Below, in pieces: positions 16,555-25,630 of a stretch of DNA of 64,000 nt (position 1 is its first letter; each line of letters opens with the position of its first letter). The position numbers and the translations under genes are program-made. Where the stretch lies: the NCBI RefSeq assembly GCF_017301735.1, contig NZ_CP071090.1, forward strand, positions 13,003,001 through 13,067,000. The letters run 5' to 3'. Under the pieces are notes generated by a model. That model was not told the DNA's origin, ran no database searches, and was given only the letters and a program-made list of their open reading frames with translations. This stretch comes from Pyxidicoccus parkwaysis. GTDB lineage: Bacteria; Myxococcota; Myxococcia; Myxococcales; Myxococcaceae.

Positions 16555-18459
16555 ATGACGGGCACGTACCGCGCGCTTCATGAACGGTCGCTGAGGGATT
16601 CGGAAGGCTTCTGGGCCGAGGCCGCCGAGGGCATCCACTGGTATCGCCGCTGGGAGCGGGTGCTCGACGCCTCTCGGGCGCCCTTCTATCGCTGGTTCGC
16701 CGGAGGGCAGCTCAACACCTGCTACAACGCGCTGGACCGGCACGTGGAGCAGGGCCGCGGCGAGCAGGCCGCGCTCATCTACGACAGCCCCGTCACGAAC
16801 ACCGTCCAGTCCTTCACCTACCGCGAATTGCTGGAGCGCGTGGCGCGGTTCGCCGGGGCCCTCGTGCGCCAGGGCGTGACGAAGGGTGACCGCGTCATCA
16901 TCTACATGCCCATGGTGCCCGAGGCGGTGGTGGCCATGCTCGCGTGTGCCCGCATCGGCGCCATCCACTCGGTGGTGTTCGGCGGCTTCGCCTCGCGCGA
17001 ATTGGCGGCGCGCATCGACGACGCGAAGCCGAAGGTGATTGTCTCCGCGTCCTGTGGCATCGAGGCGGCTCGCGTCATCTCGTACAAGCCGCTGCTCGAC
17101 GAGGCCATCCACCTCGCGTCGCACAAGCCGTCCGCGTGTTTCATCGTCCAGCGTCCCCAGTTGCGCGCGCTGCTCGTGCAGGGCCGGGACGTGGACTGGC
17201 AGCAGGCGGTGGAGGGCGCGCCGCTCGCGGACTGCGTGCCGGTGGAGGCGACGGACCCGCTCTACATCCTCTACACCTCCGGCACGACGGGGCAGCCGAA
17301 GGGCATCGTCCGGGACAACGGCGGCCACGCGGTGGCGCTCCTCTGGACGATGAAGCACGTCTACGGCGTCTCACCCGGCGAGGTGTACTGGGCCGCGTCC
17401 GACGTGGGCTGGGTGGTGGGCCACTCGTACATCGTCTACGCGCCGCTGCTGAACGGGAACACCACCGTCCTCTACGAGGGCAAGCCCGTGGGCACGCCCG
17501 ACGCGGGCGCCTTCTGGCGCGTCATCTCCCAGCACGGGGTGAGCGCCATGTTCACCGCGCCCACCGCGTTCCGCGCCATCAAACGGGATGACCCCAACGG
17601 GGAATGGCTGAAGAAGTATGACTTGTCGAAGTTCCGCACGCTGTTCCTGGCGGGCGAGCGCTGCGACCCGGACACGCTGCGCTGGGCGGAGACGATGCTG
17701 CGGCGGCCGGTCATCGACCACTGGTGGCAGACGGAGACGGGCTGGGCCATCGTCGCCAACCCCATGGGCATCGAGCCGTTGCCGGTGAAGGTTGGCTCTC
17801 CCACGGTGCCGATGCCCGGCTACGACGTGCGCGTCCTCGACGAGGAGGGGCGCGAGGTGGAGCCCGACAGGATTGGCGCCATCGTGGTGAAGCTGCCGCT
17901 GCCGCCGGGCTGCCTGCCCACGCTGTGGAACGCGGACGCGCGGTACGTCGACGCGTACCTGAGCGCCTTCAAGGGGTACTACCTGACAGGTGATGCGGGC
18001 TTCAAGGATGCGGACGGTTACGTCTACATCATGAGCCGCATCGACGACATCATCAACGTCGCCGGCCACCGGCTCTCCACGGGCGCCATGGAGGAGGTGC
18101 TGGCCTCCCATCCCGACGTCGCCGAGTGCGCGGTGCTGGGCGCGGCCGACTCGCTCAAGGGCGAGGTTCCTCTCGGCTTCCTCGTGCTCAAGGCCGGTGT
18201 GCAGCGGCCTCACGAGGACATCGTGAAGGAGGTGGTGCAGCTGGTGCGCGACAAGATTGGCCCGGTGGCCGCATTCAAGACGGCCACGGTGGTGCAGCGC
18301 CTACCCAAGACGCGCTCCGGCAAAATCCTGCGCGGCACCATGAAGAAGATTGCCGACGGCACCGAGTACAAGGTCCCCGCCACCATCGACGACGCGGCGA
18401 CGCTCGACGAAGTGGCGGAGGCGTTGAGGAAGGCCGGGTACGCAAGGAAGGACGGATAG
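16555..18459 (+). CDS. prpE: Propionyl-CoA synthetase (acetyl-CoA synthetase-like, AMP-forming)
   Basis: The 634-residue enzyme activates propionate (or acetate) to the acyl-CoA with ATP, via an acyl-adenylate. It shows the ANL signature YTSGTTGQPKG, the WWQTETGW motif typical of ACS/PrpE enzymes, YLTGDAG, and the C-terminal KTRSGKILRGTMKK motif that carries the catalytic, acetylation-sensitive lysine. The N-terminal ACAS region (FWAEAAEGIHWYRRWERVLD) matches PrpE better than Acs, where the usual phrase differs. The ATG at 16555 follows GAGGGG. It is transcribed divergently from the radical SAM gene across about 270 bases. Propionyl-CoA can feed odd-chain or methylmalonyl-CoA metabolism. Confidence 0.9.
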   Translation: MTGTYRALHERSLRDSEGFWAEAAEGIHWYRRWERVLDASRAPFYRWFAGGQLNTCYNALDRHVEQGRGEQAALIYDSPVTNTVQSFTYRELLERVARFAGALVRQGVTKGDRVIIYMPMVPEAVVAMLACARIGAIHSVVFGGFASRELAARIDDAKPKVIVSASCGIEAARVISYKPLLDEAIHLASHKPSACFIVQRPQLRALLVQGRDVDWQQAVEGAPLADCVPVEATDPLYILYTSGTTGQPKGIVRDNGGHAVALLWTMKHVYGVSPGEVYWAASDVGWVVGHSYIVYAPLLNGNTTVLYEGKPVGTPDAGAFWRVISQHGVSAMFTAPTAFRAIKRDDPNGEWLKKYDLSKFRTLFLAGERCDPDTLRWAETMLRRPVIDHWWQTETGWAIVANPMGIEPLPVKVGSPTVPMPGYDVRVLDEEGREVEPDRIGAIVVKLPLPPGCLPTLWNADARYVDAYLSAFKGYYLTGDAGFKDADGYVYIMSRIDDIINVAGHRLSTGAMEEVLASHPDVAECAVLGAADSLKGEVPLGFLVLKAGVQRPHEDIVKEVVQLVRDKIGPVAAFKTATVVQRLPKTRSGKILRGTMKKIADGTEYKVPATIDDAATLDEVAEALRKAGYARKDG

Positions 18460-18528
18460 TCGCGTCCTGAATACACTTTGTGTCAGAGTGTCTCTGTTTC
18501 ACCCAACGCAGGCAGAGGAGACACACCC

Positions 18529-18768
18529 ATGTTCTCGAAGCTCACGCGTTTCACGTTGGTGCTCGGTGGGGCCGCGGGTCTGGCCCTGGGCGGCTACCTG
18601 TCGTCGGTCGTCGGGGGCGAGGCGGAGGCCTCTCCCTCCGCCGTCCTTTCCGTGCAGCCGGACATGTCGGAGGCCCTGGCCGACCAGTCCGTGATGGCCT
18701 GTAGCTCCCTCTGCACCGGCTACTGCAAGCGCTGCATCCTGGGCGTGTGCGAGGACATCTGTCAGTAG
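18529..18768 (+). CDS. Secreted cysteine-rich mini-protein
   Basis: The 79-residue product begins after an AGAGGAG site. Residues 1-34 form a signal peptide (MFSKLTRFTLVLGGAAGLAL core) with a plausible cleavage after AEA. The mature part is about 45 residues and ends in a domain with six cysteines in 21 residues, spaced C-x3-C-x3-C-x2-C-x4-C-x3-C (positions 58, 62, 66, 69, 74, 78). That looks like a small disulfide-bonded or metal-binding module. No modification enzyme is adjacent. It lies between prpE (60 bases upstream) and a convergent terminator. The function is unknown. Confidence 0.7.
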   Translation: MFSKLTRFTLVLGGAAGLALGGYLSSVVGGEAEASPSAVLSVQPDMSEALADQSVMACSSLCTGYCKRCILGVCEDICQ

Positions 18769-18794
18769 CCCGCGCTGTCTGAAGCAGGGGCCGC

Positions 18795-18825
18795 CGCGGC
18801 GCTCGCTCAGTGTCCGAGCGCCGCG
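18795..18825. terminator. Bidirectional hairpin between convergent genes
   Basis: CGCGGCGCTCG at 18795-18805 pairs perfectly with CGAGCGCCGCG at 18815-18825 around a 9-base loop. The loop contains most of the stop codon of the minus-strand serine hydrolase gene, so the stem overlaps its last codons and also lies downstream of the plus-strand mini-protein gene. Confidence 0.65.
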
Positions 18826-19955
18826 CGGATGAGGGGCTGGAGGTCGCCCATGAGGTCCACGGAGAAGCCGACCACGCCCTCGTCATTGCGGTCCAACTGC
18901 ATGCCGAGCACGGCGTAGTAGCCAGTCTCGCGGTCCATCCACGGCGTCCAGCCGAACGCGCCCGGCGAGCTGATGGTGCCGCAGCCGTCCGCGGGCGTGT
19001 CGCAGTGCAGCCACGCGGTGAGGCCGTAGCGGTAGTCCAATCCCAAATCCTTCACGGGCGAGTTGCCAATCACCACGCCGGGGTAGGGCTCGCGCGTCTG
19101 GGCGTCGAACAACTCCGGCGTGCCGCGCACCAGGCCCGCATAGCTGCCCTTGTGGAAGACGAGCGCGAGCAGCGGGGCGTACTCGTTCATCGACGTGCGC
19201 AGGCCCCCGGCGATGAGCGGGTTGCTGGTGCCCTGCGCCTTGCGGGGGAGGGTGAAGTACGTCACCTCCGGCGGCAGGCCGAGAGGGTTCGCCAGCGTCT
19301 CGCGGAAGAGCTGGTTCCAAGTCTTGCCCGTCTTCACCTCGGCCATGCGCGCCGCCACCTCGAGGTGCGTGCTGCCGTAGTCGAAGCGCGTGCCGGGCGG
19401 AGCGACTTGCGGCGTGGTGGCGATGATGGCCACACACTCCGCCAGGGTGAGGTCGGGCTGGAGCGTGCAGAGGTGCTCGTTCTGCATGCCCGAGGTGAAG
19501 GACAGCAGGTGGCGCAGGGTGATGTGGGCCTTGTCGCCCGTCCAGCCGAGCACCTCGCCCGTGGTGGAGTCGAGCGAGAGGAGGCCCTGGCGGATGACGT
19601 CGAAGATGACGGCGCCGGCAATCATCTTCGAGGAGGACGCCACCGCGACGCGCCGGTCCGGCGTGAAGTCGCCCACCATGTGCTCGTACACCTTGCGGTC
19701 CTGGGCGTCGTACACGGCGAGGCCCAGCCCCGGGACTTTGTCGGAGCCCGCATCCGCGACGCGGGCGTCCAGGAGCGCGCCCACGGCATCCCACGCCGTG
19801 CCCGCGTCGGGGATGGGGTTGCCCGCGTCGGCGGTGCTACCTCCATCACTGCCCGCGTCGGCCGTCGTGCCTCCATCGGAATCGGACGACGCGCCTCCAC
19901 CGCAGGCCCACAGCACCACACTCAAGGACAGCCACAACAGACGCACCACGTTCAT
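18807..19955 (-). CDS. Beta-lactamase-like serine hydrolase lipoprotein
   Basis: The 382-residue protein is exported: the N-terminus ends in VLWACGGG (lipobox-like) followed by a Ser/Asp/Gly-rich repeat linker. The catalytic domain (about 55-382) belongs to the class C beta-lactamase/PBP-like group. VASSSKMIAG holds the SxxK nucleophile and base; a Y-x-[NS] element is likely FDYGST; HLLSFTSGM is a conserved structural phrase. Possible activities are D-Ala carboxypeptidase-like, esterase or amidase. The usual KTG triad third motif is not obvious. The gene is monocistronic, and its 3' end overlaps a hairpin. Confidence 0.85.
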   Translation of the reverse strand: MNVVRLLWLSLSVVLWACGGGASSDSDGGTTADAGSDGGSTADAGNPIPDAGTAWDAVGALLDARVADAGSDKVPGLGLAVYDAQDRKVYEHMVGDFTPDRRVAVASSSKMIAGAVIFDVIRQGLLSLDSTTGEVLGWTGDKAHITLRHLLSFTSGMQNEHLCTLQPDLTLAECVAIIATTPQVAPPGTRFDYGSTHLEVAARMAEVKTGKTWNQLFRETLANPLGLPPEVTYFTLPRKAQGTSNPLIAGGLRTSMNEYAPLLALVFHKGSYAGLVRGTPELFDAQTREPYPGVVIGNSPVKDLGLDYRYGLTAWLHCDTPADGCGTISSPGAFGWTPWMDRETGYYAVLGMQLDRNDEGVVGFSVDLMGDLQPLIRAALGH

Positions 19956-20030
19956 TGATGTCTCCCTGGCGGCACCAACACGCGGCGCGGGCGGAGGTTG
20001 CGGGAGAATCGAGACGGGCCGCTGCGAGGC

Positions 20031-20591
20031 CTAGCGGCCCAGTGGAGTGATGCCACCCGGGCCGTCCACCTGGAAGGGCAGCTTGAGCGTCAGGACGAGG
20101 CCCACCTCGCTTCCATGCCGGGGCTTCTCCTGGCCTCCGGGCCCCGTCGTTCCGGGACCGGTGAGGGGAATGCCGAAGCGCACGCCCAGCGAGCCGAAGA
20201 CGAAGGCCACATAGGGGGCGAGGTGGAGTCCCGTCGTGGCGACGTGGTTCCGGTCCGCCGTCTCGTGCATGAGCCCTAATTCCATGCCCAGGAACAGGAG
20301 CGTGCCCTGGAGGCCTCCGCAGAGCCGCGCGTACTGGCCGTTCGACTGGCCATCCATCAGTTGTACCTGGGCGAAGGCTCCGAGCGCACCGAGCTTGTCG
20401 ACGAAGTTGAGGGTGGCCTCCACGCCCAGCCCCAGCTGCTTCTCCTCCTCATGCGAGCGACCCGAGAAGCTGAACAGGGGGCCGACGGAGAAGTACGTCT
20501 CTCCTTCCGGAAGCTTCATGTCCGCCCGCGCGTCGAAAGCCAGGAGCAGGGCGGGCAACAGGGAGAGCAGGATGGGCGTGCGTGGTGACAT
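20031..20591 (-). CDS. Exported beta-rich protein, likely outer-membrane or periplasmic
   Basis: The 186-residue protein has a signal peptide (MSPRTPILLSLLPALLLAFD) that could be cleaved after ARA, and then alternating hydrophobic strands rich in Gly and aromatic residues, such as YFSVGPLFSFSG, LHLAPYVAFVFGSLGVRFG and VGLVLTLKLPFQV. This pattern suggests a small beta-barrel. The ATG at 20591 was chosen over one 24 bases upstream because it gives a normal signal peptide. No family was recognised. Confidence 0.6.
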   Translation of the reverse strand: MSPRTPILLSLLPALLLAFDARADMKLPEGETYFSVGPLFSFSGRSHEEEKQLGLGVEATLNFVDKLGALGAFAQVQLMDGQSNGQYARLCGGLQGTLLFLGMELGLMHETADRNHVATTGLHLAPYVAFVFGSLGVRFGIPLTGPGTTGPGGQEKPRHGSEVGLVLTLKLPFQVDGPGGITPLGR

Positions 20592-20703
20592 GCCGCTCCT
20601 GATTGCAATGGTCATTCCGGGAGCGCTCTCGACGGTGGCGAGGCTTCAGCGCTGTGCAGCGGCGTGCACAGCGGGCAGCGGCCGATACGCCCGGCGCACG
20701 TGC

Positions 20704-21645
20704 TCACTTGGAGGGGAGCGAGAGGTAGTGTGCGCCCAGTTCCGTCAATGTGCCGGGGGCGCCCAGCAGGCTCGCGAAGCACGGGTCATTGGTCCATCGG
20801 CCGGTGAACCACGCGTAGCGGAACACGTCGTCCCGGCTCTCGCAGACGGAGACCATCTCCGCCATCTGGGCCTTCTGCTTCGCGACGGAGTCAACCTGCG
20901 CGCCGTCATTCTGGCGGTGGCAGTTGGCGAACTCCGTCACCCAGAACGGCTTGCCGTACTTCTTGAGCCTGTCCAACTGGCCCGCGAGCCCGTAGTCGTA
21001 CCAGTGGAAGGCGAGGTAATCGATGCGCGGCTCGCGGTTGCCATTCGCAGAGCGGTAGGCCGCGTAGAAGGCGTCGAGCCAGACGACGGGGTCCGAGTAC
21101 CCCTGCATCGTGCCCCAGTTCATCGCCGGGCCCACGAGCTTCACGCCCGTGTTGGCGGCGACGCTCTCGTAGCGGGGCCACAGCGCCGCCGCGGCCTGCG
21201 GTGACAGGTTGGACTGGTCCGTGAGGTTGGGCTCGTTGAGGAGCAGCAGGTAGCGGACGTGGGGGTTGGACTTGAGCCAGGTCTCCACGCCGGCCGCGTC
21301 GAAGTCCCCGTTCCAGAGCATGGGGATGAAGTCCATGCCGTAGCGCGCGCGGTAGTCCGAGGGCACGTCGCGGTGCGGCCGGGGGCTCCAGTTGTACCAC
21401 CAGCTCACGCCCGGAGAGACGGCCGCGAGGTCCGCTGGCGTCGCGAGGTCGAAGGCGATGCCGCGCTTGGCGCTCTTCGCTGGCGTCTGGGTGCCTCCGT
21501 CGGACGGAGGGGTACCCGCGTCCGCCGTGACGCCGGCATCCGATGTCGAGGGAGTGCCCGCGTCGTCCTTCGACTGCGAGGCGGCCGGGTCACATCCCAG
21601 GAGCAGGAGCACCGCGAGACAGGCCGGCGCGAAGGCGCTTCTCAT
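20704..21645 (-). CDS. Secreted GH128-like endo-beta-1,3-glucanase lipoprotein
   Basis: The 313-residue protein has the lipobox LLLGCD (Cys18), an Asp/Ala/Gly/Pro linker to about residue 60, and a TIM-barrel domain resembling GH128 (Asl1-like glycosyl hydrolases). Diagnostic segments are SWWYNWSPRPH, FIPMLWNG, LLLLNEPN (catalytic acid Glu of the NEP motif), DYLAFHWYDYG and FWVTEFANCH (nucleophile Glu). It likely hydrolyses beta-1,3-glucans such as fungal cell-wall glucan, which fits a predatory, saprophytic lifestyle along with the GH6 enzyme at the left edge. The gene is monocistronic. Confidence 0.88.
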   Translation of the reverse strand: MRSAFAPACLAVLLLLGCDPAASQSKDDAGTPSTSDAGVTADAGTPPSDGGTQTPAKSAKRGIAFDLATPADLAAVSPGVSWWYNWSPRPHRDVPSDYRARYGMDFIPMLWNGDFDAAGVETWLKSNPHVRYLLLLNEPNLTDQSNLSPQAAAALWPRYESVAANTGVKLVGPAMNWGTMQGYSDPVVWLDAFYAAYRSANGNREPRIDYLAFHWYDYGLAGQLDRLKKYGKPFWVTEFANCHRQNDGAQVDSVAKQKAQMAEMVSVCESRDDVFRYAWFTGRWTNDPCFASLLGAPGTLTELGAHYLSLPSK

Positions 21646-21670
21646 GTGGCTTCACCTCGGGCCGCGAGGG

Positions 21671-21699
21671 GCCCCGCTGTCAGGTCCAGGTTGCGGGGC
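21671..21699 (-). terminator. Weak hairpin downstream of the polytopic membrane protein gene
   Basis: GCCCCGC at 21671-21677 pairs with GCGGGGC at 21693-21699 around a 15-base loop, between the membrane protein stop at 21738 and the GH128 start. The stem is only 7 bp, so this is tentative. Confidence 0.35.
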
Positions 21700-21737
21700 G
21701 CAGCTTAGTGCGAGAGGTGGAGGAAGGGGGCCCGGCG

Positions 21738-23237
21738 TCAGCGCGCGAGGTGGATGGGCCGCGAGCGCTGCTGCTGCCGCATGTCGACGAGGATGTCGTA
21801 GTTGCGCGGCTCGGGGAGCACGGGGCCGGCGGCGAAGCGGTAGAGGCGGTTGACGTCGCGCTCGCCGGGGAAGCGTTCCTCCACGAGCGCGCGGAACATC
21901 TCCTTGGCCACCCACTCGGAGTCCACCGACACGGAGCCGAACTCGTCCAGGTAGCGCAGCGGCGCGGATGAGTCGCTCTGCCGCGCGGTGAGGACGAAGA
22001 CGCGTGGCTGCCGGGCGGGCATCACCTGGCGCGCGCCTTCCTCCAGCAGTGCCAGCTCACGGCCCTGCGGGAAGGCGAACAGCTCCAGCGAGTGCTGGTG
22101 GGCGAGCAGCGCGCTCACCACGACGAAGATGCCCAGCAGCGCCGTCACCGCGCGGGGGCCGTGCACGGGCCAGCGGCGGCCCAGGTTCAGCAGCGAAGCG
22201 ACGAAGTAGACGCTCCACACGCCGGTGAGGGCGTAGAGGGTGCGGTACGTGGGCCAGCGCTCGCTGGCGAGGAAGCTGACGGAGTACGCGGCGGCGGTCA
22301 GCACCAGCAGCCCCACGAGCCAGGTGCTCACGCCGGCTCGGCCCACGCGGCGGCCGACGACGAAGACGCCCAGCACCACCACGGTGAGCGTCAGGGCCAC
22401 CATGGGCCAGAAGGCCAGCGGCGGCGCGGAGCCCGTCGCGTTGAGGACGTTGAGGGCCAGCGCGTTGGGCAGCACTTGCGTGACGAACCACGCCGCCTTG
22501 TCCAGGAAGTGCGTCTCGAAGGTGATGCGCGGCGACGGCGCGAAGAGTCCCAGCGCGAAGGACAACTTGGTGATGACGAAGGCCGCGCCCAGCCCACCGC
22601 CCATGACGGCGAGGTGCCGCGCCATCCACCGCGCGGGAGCGCGCAGGTCCGTGTCCTGGCGCAGCACCAGCGCGGCCGCGAGCAGCACGGCGTAGAACAG
22701 GCCGCTGACCTGGTAGATGAGCGTCGCGGTAGCCATGGCCACCACGCCACCCAGGCACCAGGCCCCGCGTCGCCAGAGGGCTTCGGGCGGCGCTTCGAAG
22801 CCTCTCCGCGCGAGGGCGTATGCGCCCACCGTGAGCAGCAGCGCCACCGCCTGGGGCCAGCAGATGCTCCAGCTCGCGATGACCTGCGCGGACGGCATGA
22901 CGGTGAGGAACGCGGCGAGCAATGCGGCGGGAGCCGTGGGCCAGCCTTCCTTGCGCAGGAGGAGGAAGACGGCGGCGCCCAGCAGGCCCAGGCCCACGAC
23001 GGACAGGGCCCGCATTCCGCTGAGCCCGTCGATGTCGCCTGCCTCGCGGACCGACGTCTCCAGCAGCCAGCCGTAGAGCGGGCGGCCCATGGCGGCGCAG
23101 ACGCGGAGAATCTTGCCCGGCTCCTCGCGCGCCTCGCGGAGGATGGAGTAGTCGTCCCGCATGCCGTAGCGCTGGACGACGGCGCTTCCGTAGATGAGCC
23201 AGGGCAGGAGGAGCAGCAGGGCGGCCGGACCCGTCAC
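21738..23237 (-). CDS. Polytopic membrane protein, candidate GT-C-type glycosyltransferase
   Basis: The 499-residue protein has about 10-11 transmembrane helices and an early soluble loop with YGMRDDYSILREAR, whose adjacent acidic pair sits where GT-C glycosyltransferases carry their catalytic Asp. A soluble C-terminal tail of roughly 110 residues follows. This layout fits GtrII/GT39-like lipid-linked sugar transferases, but I cannot assign a family by sequence. The only clear start is a GTG at 23237 without a strong ribosome-binding site. Its surroundings give no pathway. Confidence 0.55.
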   Translation of the reverse strand: MTGPAALLLLLPWLIYGSAVVQRYGMRDDYSILREAREEPGKILRVCAAMGRPLYGWLLETSVREAGDIDGLSGMRALSVVGLGLLGAAVFLLLRKEGWPTAPAALLAAFLTVMPSAQVIASWSICWPQAVALLLTVGAYALARRGFEAPPEALWRRGAWCLGGVVAMATATLIYQVSGLFYAVLLAAALVLRQDTDLRAPARWMARHLAVMGGGLGAAFVITKLSFALGLFAPSPRITFETHFLDKAAWFVTQVLPNALALNVLNATGSAPPLAFWPMVALTLTVVVLGVFVVGRRVGRAGVSTWLVGLLVLTAAAYSVSFLASERWPTYRTLYALTGVWSVYFVASLLNLGRRWPVHGPRAVTALLGIFVVVSALLAHQHSLELFAFPQGRELALLEEGARQVMPARQPRVFVLTARQSDSSAPLRYLDEFGSVSVDSEWVAKEMFRALVEERFPGERDVNRLYRFAAGPVLPEPRNYDILVDMRQQQRSRPIHLAR

Positions 23238-23416
23238 TCCGAGGGCGCGTATCGAGGGGCGTGTCAGCAGGGGAGAACCTCTGCGGCGAGCCTAGCAGAG
23301 CCCCATGACGCAAGGCGGCAGCCATGTGTCCGGGTGAACGATGCAGCTCCAACGAATCGTGGAGGCAGGCGCCCTGGAGGGCGCGTGCATCTGCCTTCAC
23401 CTGGAGTTCACTTTGC

Positions 23417-24211
23417 TCAGTGCGCCTCGACGGGAGTGGGCGTCCCGGAGCTCCGCGCGGCAATCTCCTCCGGAGGGATGGCCACGGGCTCGCGCGGCCC
23501 GACCTTCCACGGGGGCAGGGCCTCGCCTCGGCGCTGGGCGCTCACGCACCGCCAGAGCTCGTTCGCGTACGGCACCGCGAGCAGCGCGCCGATGGCGGTG
23601 AGGATGCTCCGCATGTAGCGGGACGGCAGGCGCTCCTTCTTGAGGGCGAATCTCCACTTCGCCCGCTTCGCCGCCGGCCCCTTGCCCCAGATGGCCAGGA
23701 ACTGGTCCCAGTGCAGGCAGATGATGGAGGACACGGCCATGAAGGGCAGCACCTCCAGGAAGCTGTGGGTGTGCTGCTCGCGGGGCAGCACCTCGCGCTG
23801 GTGGTTGGTGGCGTAGGCCACGTCCGCGAAGGCGGTGGCCTCGTGCACCAGCGAGTGGCCGAGCATGACGCTCAGCGTGAGCGGGTTGATTTCCAGCAAC
23901 AGGCCCATCATCACCGGCACGCCCACCTCGGACATCATCAGACAGTGGATGAGGGACTCGCCCGCGCCGCTGGTGTGCTCGATGTCCGTGCGCTTGTGCC
24001 ACACCCAGTCCACCACGCCCGGCACGAGCCACGCGGGGAGCATGAAGTACAAGAGGAAGCGCCGCGTGGCCGTCTCCACATCCGTCGCGCCCGAGGCGAT
24101 GGGGAGCAGGGGCCGCGCGTAGTAGCGGCGCGCGGCGCGCTTCAGTCGGGAGCTCCGGTTCCAGCGCCCCCATTGCGTGGTGACGTCCCCGAACAGCGTG
24201 GTGATGGCCAT
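23417..24211 (-). CDS. Integral membrane protein with conserved His/Asp/Glu motifs (putative metalloenzyme)
   Basis: The 264-residue protein starts at 24211 after a GGGGAGGAG site. It has four or five hydrophobic segments and polar, potentially metal-binding stretches inside or beside them: DWVWHKRTDIEHTSGAGES, then LGHSLVHEATAFAD, TNHQREV and EQHTHSFLEVLPF. Several His and acidic residues spaced like this recall membrane di-iron hydroxylases and desaturases, although the exact HxxxH boxes of those families are not present. The C-terminal 70 residues are basic and soluble. Function unknown. Confidence 0.6.
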   Translation of the reverse strand: MAITTLFGDVTTQWGRWNRSSRLKRAARRYYARPLLPIASGATDVETATRRFLLYFMLPAWLVPGVVDWVWHKRTDIEHTSGAGESLIHCLMMSEVGVPVMMGLLLEINPLTLSVMLGHSLVHEATAFADVAYATNHQREVLPREQHTHSFLEVLPFMAVSSIICLHWDQFLAIWGKGPAAKRAKWRFALKKERLPSRYMRSILTAIGALLAVPYANELWRCVSAQRRGEALPPWKVGPREPVAIPPEEIAARSSGTPTPVEAH

Positions 24212-24325
24212 GGCTCCTCCCCGTCCGCGCACCGGCACGACGCCTCAGAAGCTAGGCAGCGTCGCCTCCGCGACAACGCCGAGAGCGGACGGACGGGAGA
24301 GCGCCAGCCCTCCACGCAGGAGTCA

Positions 24326-25537
24326 TCAGGCAGGCGCGGCGCCCGTGCCGCCAGAGGCATCGCCACCGGAGTGGGCGTGCGCCATGGGACGCTCGAACCA
24401 CTGCCGGAGCGCGCGCCGCGCCGGCTCCTCCACGAAGCGGAACACGGCCACGCTCACGCCCAGCGCCACCAGCAGGAACAGCGGCACGAAGACGGGGAGG
24501 GGAAGCTCGGCGCCGGCCCGGGCAGTCATCTTCTGCATCAAGTCCAACACGGGCATGTGGAGGATGTAGAGCGCGTAGCTCGCCTCGCCCAGCACGTGCA
24601 GCGGCTTCGACGCCAGCACGCGCGGCAGCAGTCCCCGCGCCAGCGGGAGCCCGTAGAGCAGCGCCGCGAACAGCAACGAGAACAGCGAGGGCCCCAGCGG
24701 GAAGGGCAGCCTGTCATGCAGGCAGAACAGCGCGAGCGTGGTGAGGGCGACGGCGCCCGTCATGCCCCTGGGCAGCGCGGGACGGCCTTGTGGGTGGCTC
24801 ATGAACAGCCGCGCCACGCAGATGCCGAGGAGGAACTCGGCGAGCCGCTGGAGCGGAAGGAAGCGCAGCGCCACGAGCCACGGGCCGGTGGTGAAGGCAT
24901 CCACCCGCTCCAGTCCATCCGGCTTCGTCAGCACGTAGATGATGGGCAGCACGCAGCCCGCCGCCACGACGCCCGCCGCCACCTGGAGGACCTTGCTCCG
25001 CCCCAGCCGCGCCACCCACGCGCCGAGGAACGGGAAGCACGCGTAGAAGAACGCCTCGTCGGACAAGGACCAGCCCACCGCGTTCCAGCCGAGCGCGGAC
25101 TCCGGCACCCAGGACTGCAACAGCAGCGGGCTCAGCCCCAGGCCGAGCAGGTTCATCCAGGGCCACTGGCCGGCCTGCACGTCATTGAGAATCCACCGCA
25201 GGAAGAAGGGGGCCGTGACGACGAGGCCCAGCAGGTAGACGGGGTAGACGCGGGCGAACCTCGCGCCCCAGAAGGCGCGGCGCTGCGCGCTCGTGCGGGG
25301 GAGCCGCTCCAGGTAGTTGTAGCCGAGGATGAAGCCGGACAGGACGAAGAAGAGCGCCACGCCCAGGTGCCCGGCCTTGAGCAAATCATGCACGCCGGGC
25401 GGAGCGCCTTCGGAGAGACAGAAGCGGTGGTAGAGGTGGAAGGCGATGACGTGCAGCGCCGCGATGAAGCGCACGCCCGTCAGCGCGCCGAGGTGGGGTT
25501 TCGCCACCGGGGTTCCGATGCCCCGTTGTCCGTCCAT
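24326..25537 (-). CDS. Membrane acyltransferase (Acyl_transf_3/OafA-like)
   Basis: The 403-residue protein has about ten transmembrane helices and the conserved N-terminal motif GVRFIAALHVIAFHLYHRFC (family pattern R-x10-H). This is followed by LGVALFFVLSGFILGYNYLE and ARVYPVYLLGL. Members O-acylate surface polysaccharides, antibiotics or lipids using acyl-CoA. The C-terminal EEPARRALRQWF is a typical ending for this family. The substrate is unknown; the neighbours do not form a polysaccharide locus. Confidence 0.88.
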   Translation of the reverse strand: MDGQRGIGTPVAKPHLGALTGVRFIAALHVIAFHLYHRFCLSEGAPPGVHDLLKAGHLGVALFFVLSGFILGYNYLERLPRTSAQRRAFWGARFARVYPVYLLGLVVTAPFFLRWILNDVQAGQWPWMNLLGLGLSPLLLQSWVPESALGWNAVGWSLSDEAFFYACFPFLGAWVARLGRSKVLQVAAGVVAAGCVLPIIYVLTKPDGLERVDAFTTGPWLVALRFLPLQRLAEFLLGICVARLFMSHPQGRPALPRGMTGAVALTTLALFCLHDRLPFPLGPSLFSLLFAALLYGLPLARGLLPRVLASKPLHVLGEASYALYILHMPVLDLMQKMTARAGAELPLPVFVPLFLLVALGVSVAVFRFVEEPARRALRQWFERPMAHAHSGGDASGGTGAAPA

Positions 25538-25630
25538 GGTGTCCTCGCCGTCGAAGCCGCCGCAGCGTACATCGTGGCCGGGCCCGGGCTCACCGGGAGC
25601 TCGCTCGCTGCCTCGCCCCTCCGTTTCGGC

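Noticed and set aside
18529..18768. Reading the Cys-rich mini-protein as a lanthipeptide precursor
   Set aside because: No lanthionine synthetase or exporter is adjacent and the N-terminus is a Sec-type signal, so a disulfide-rich secreted protein is more likely.
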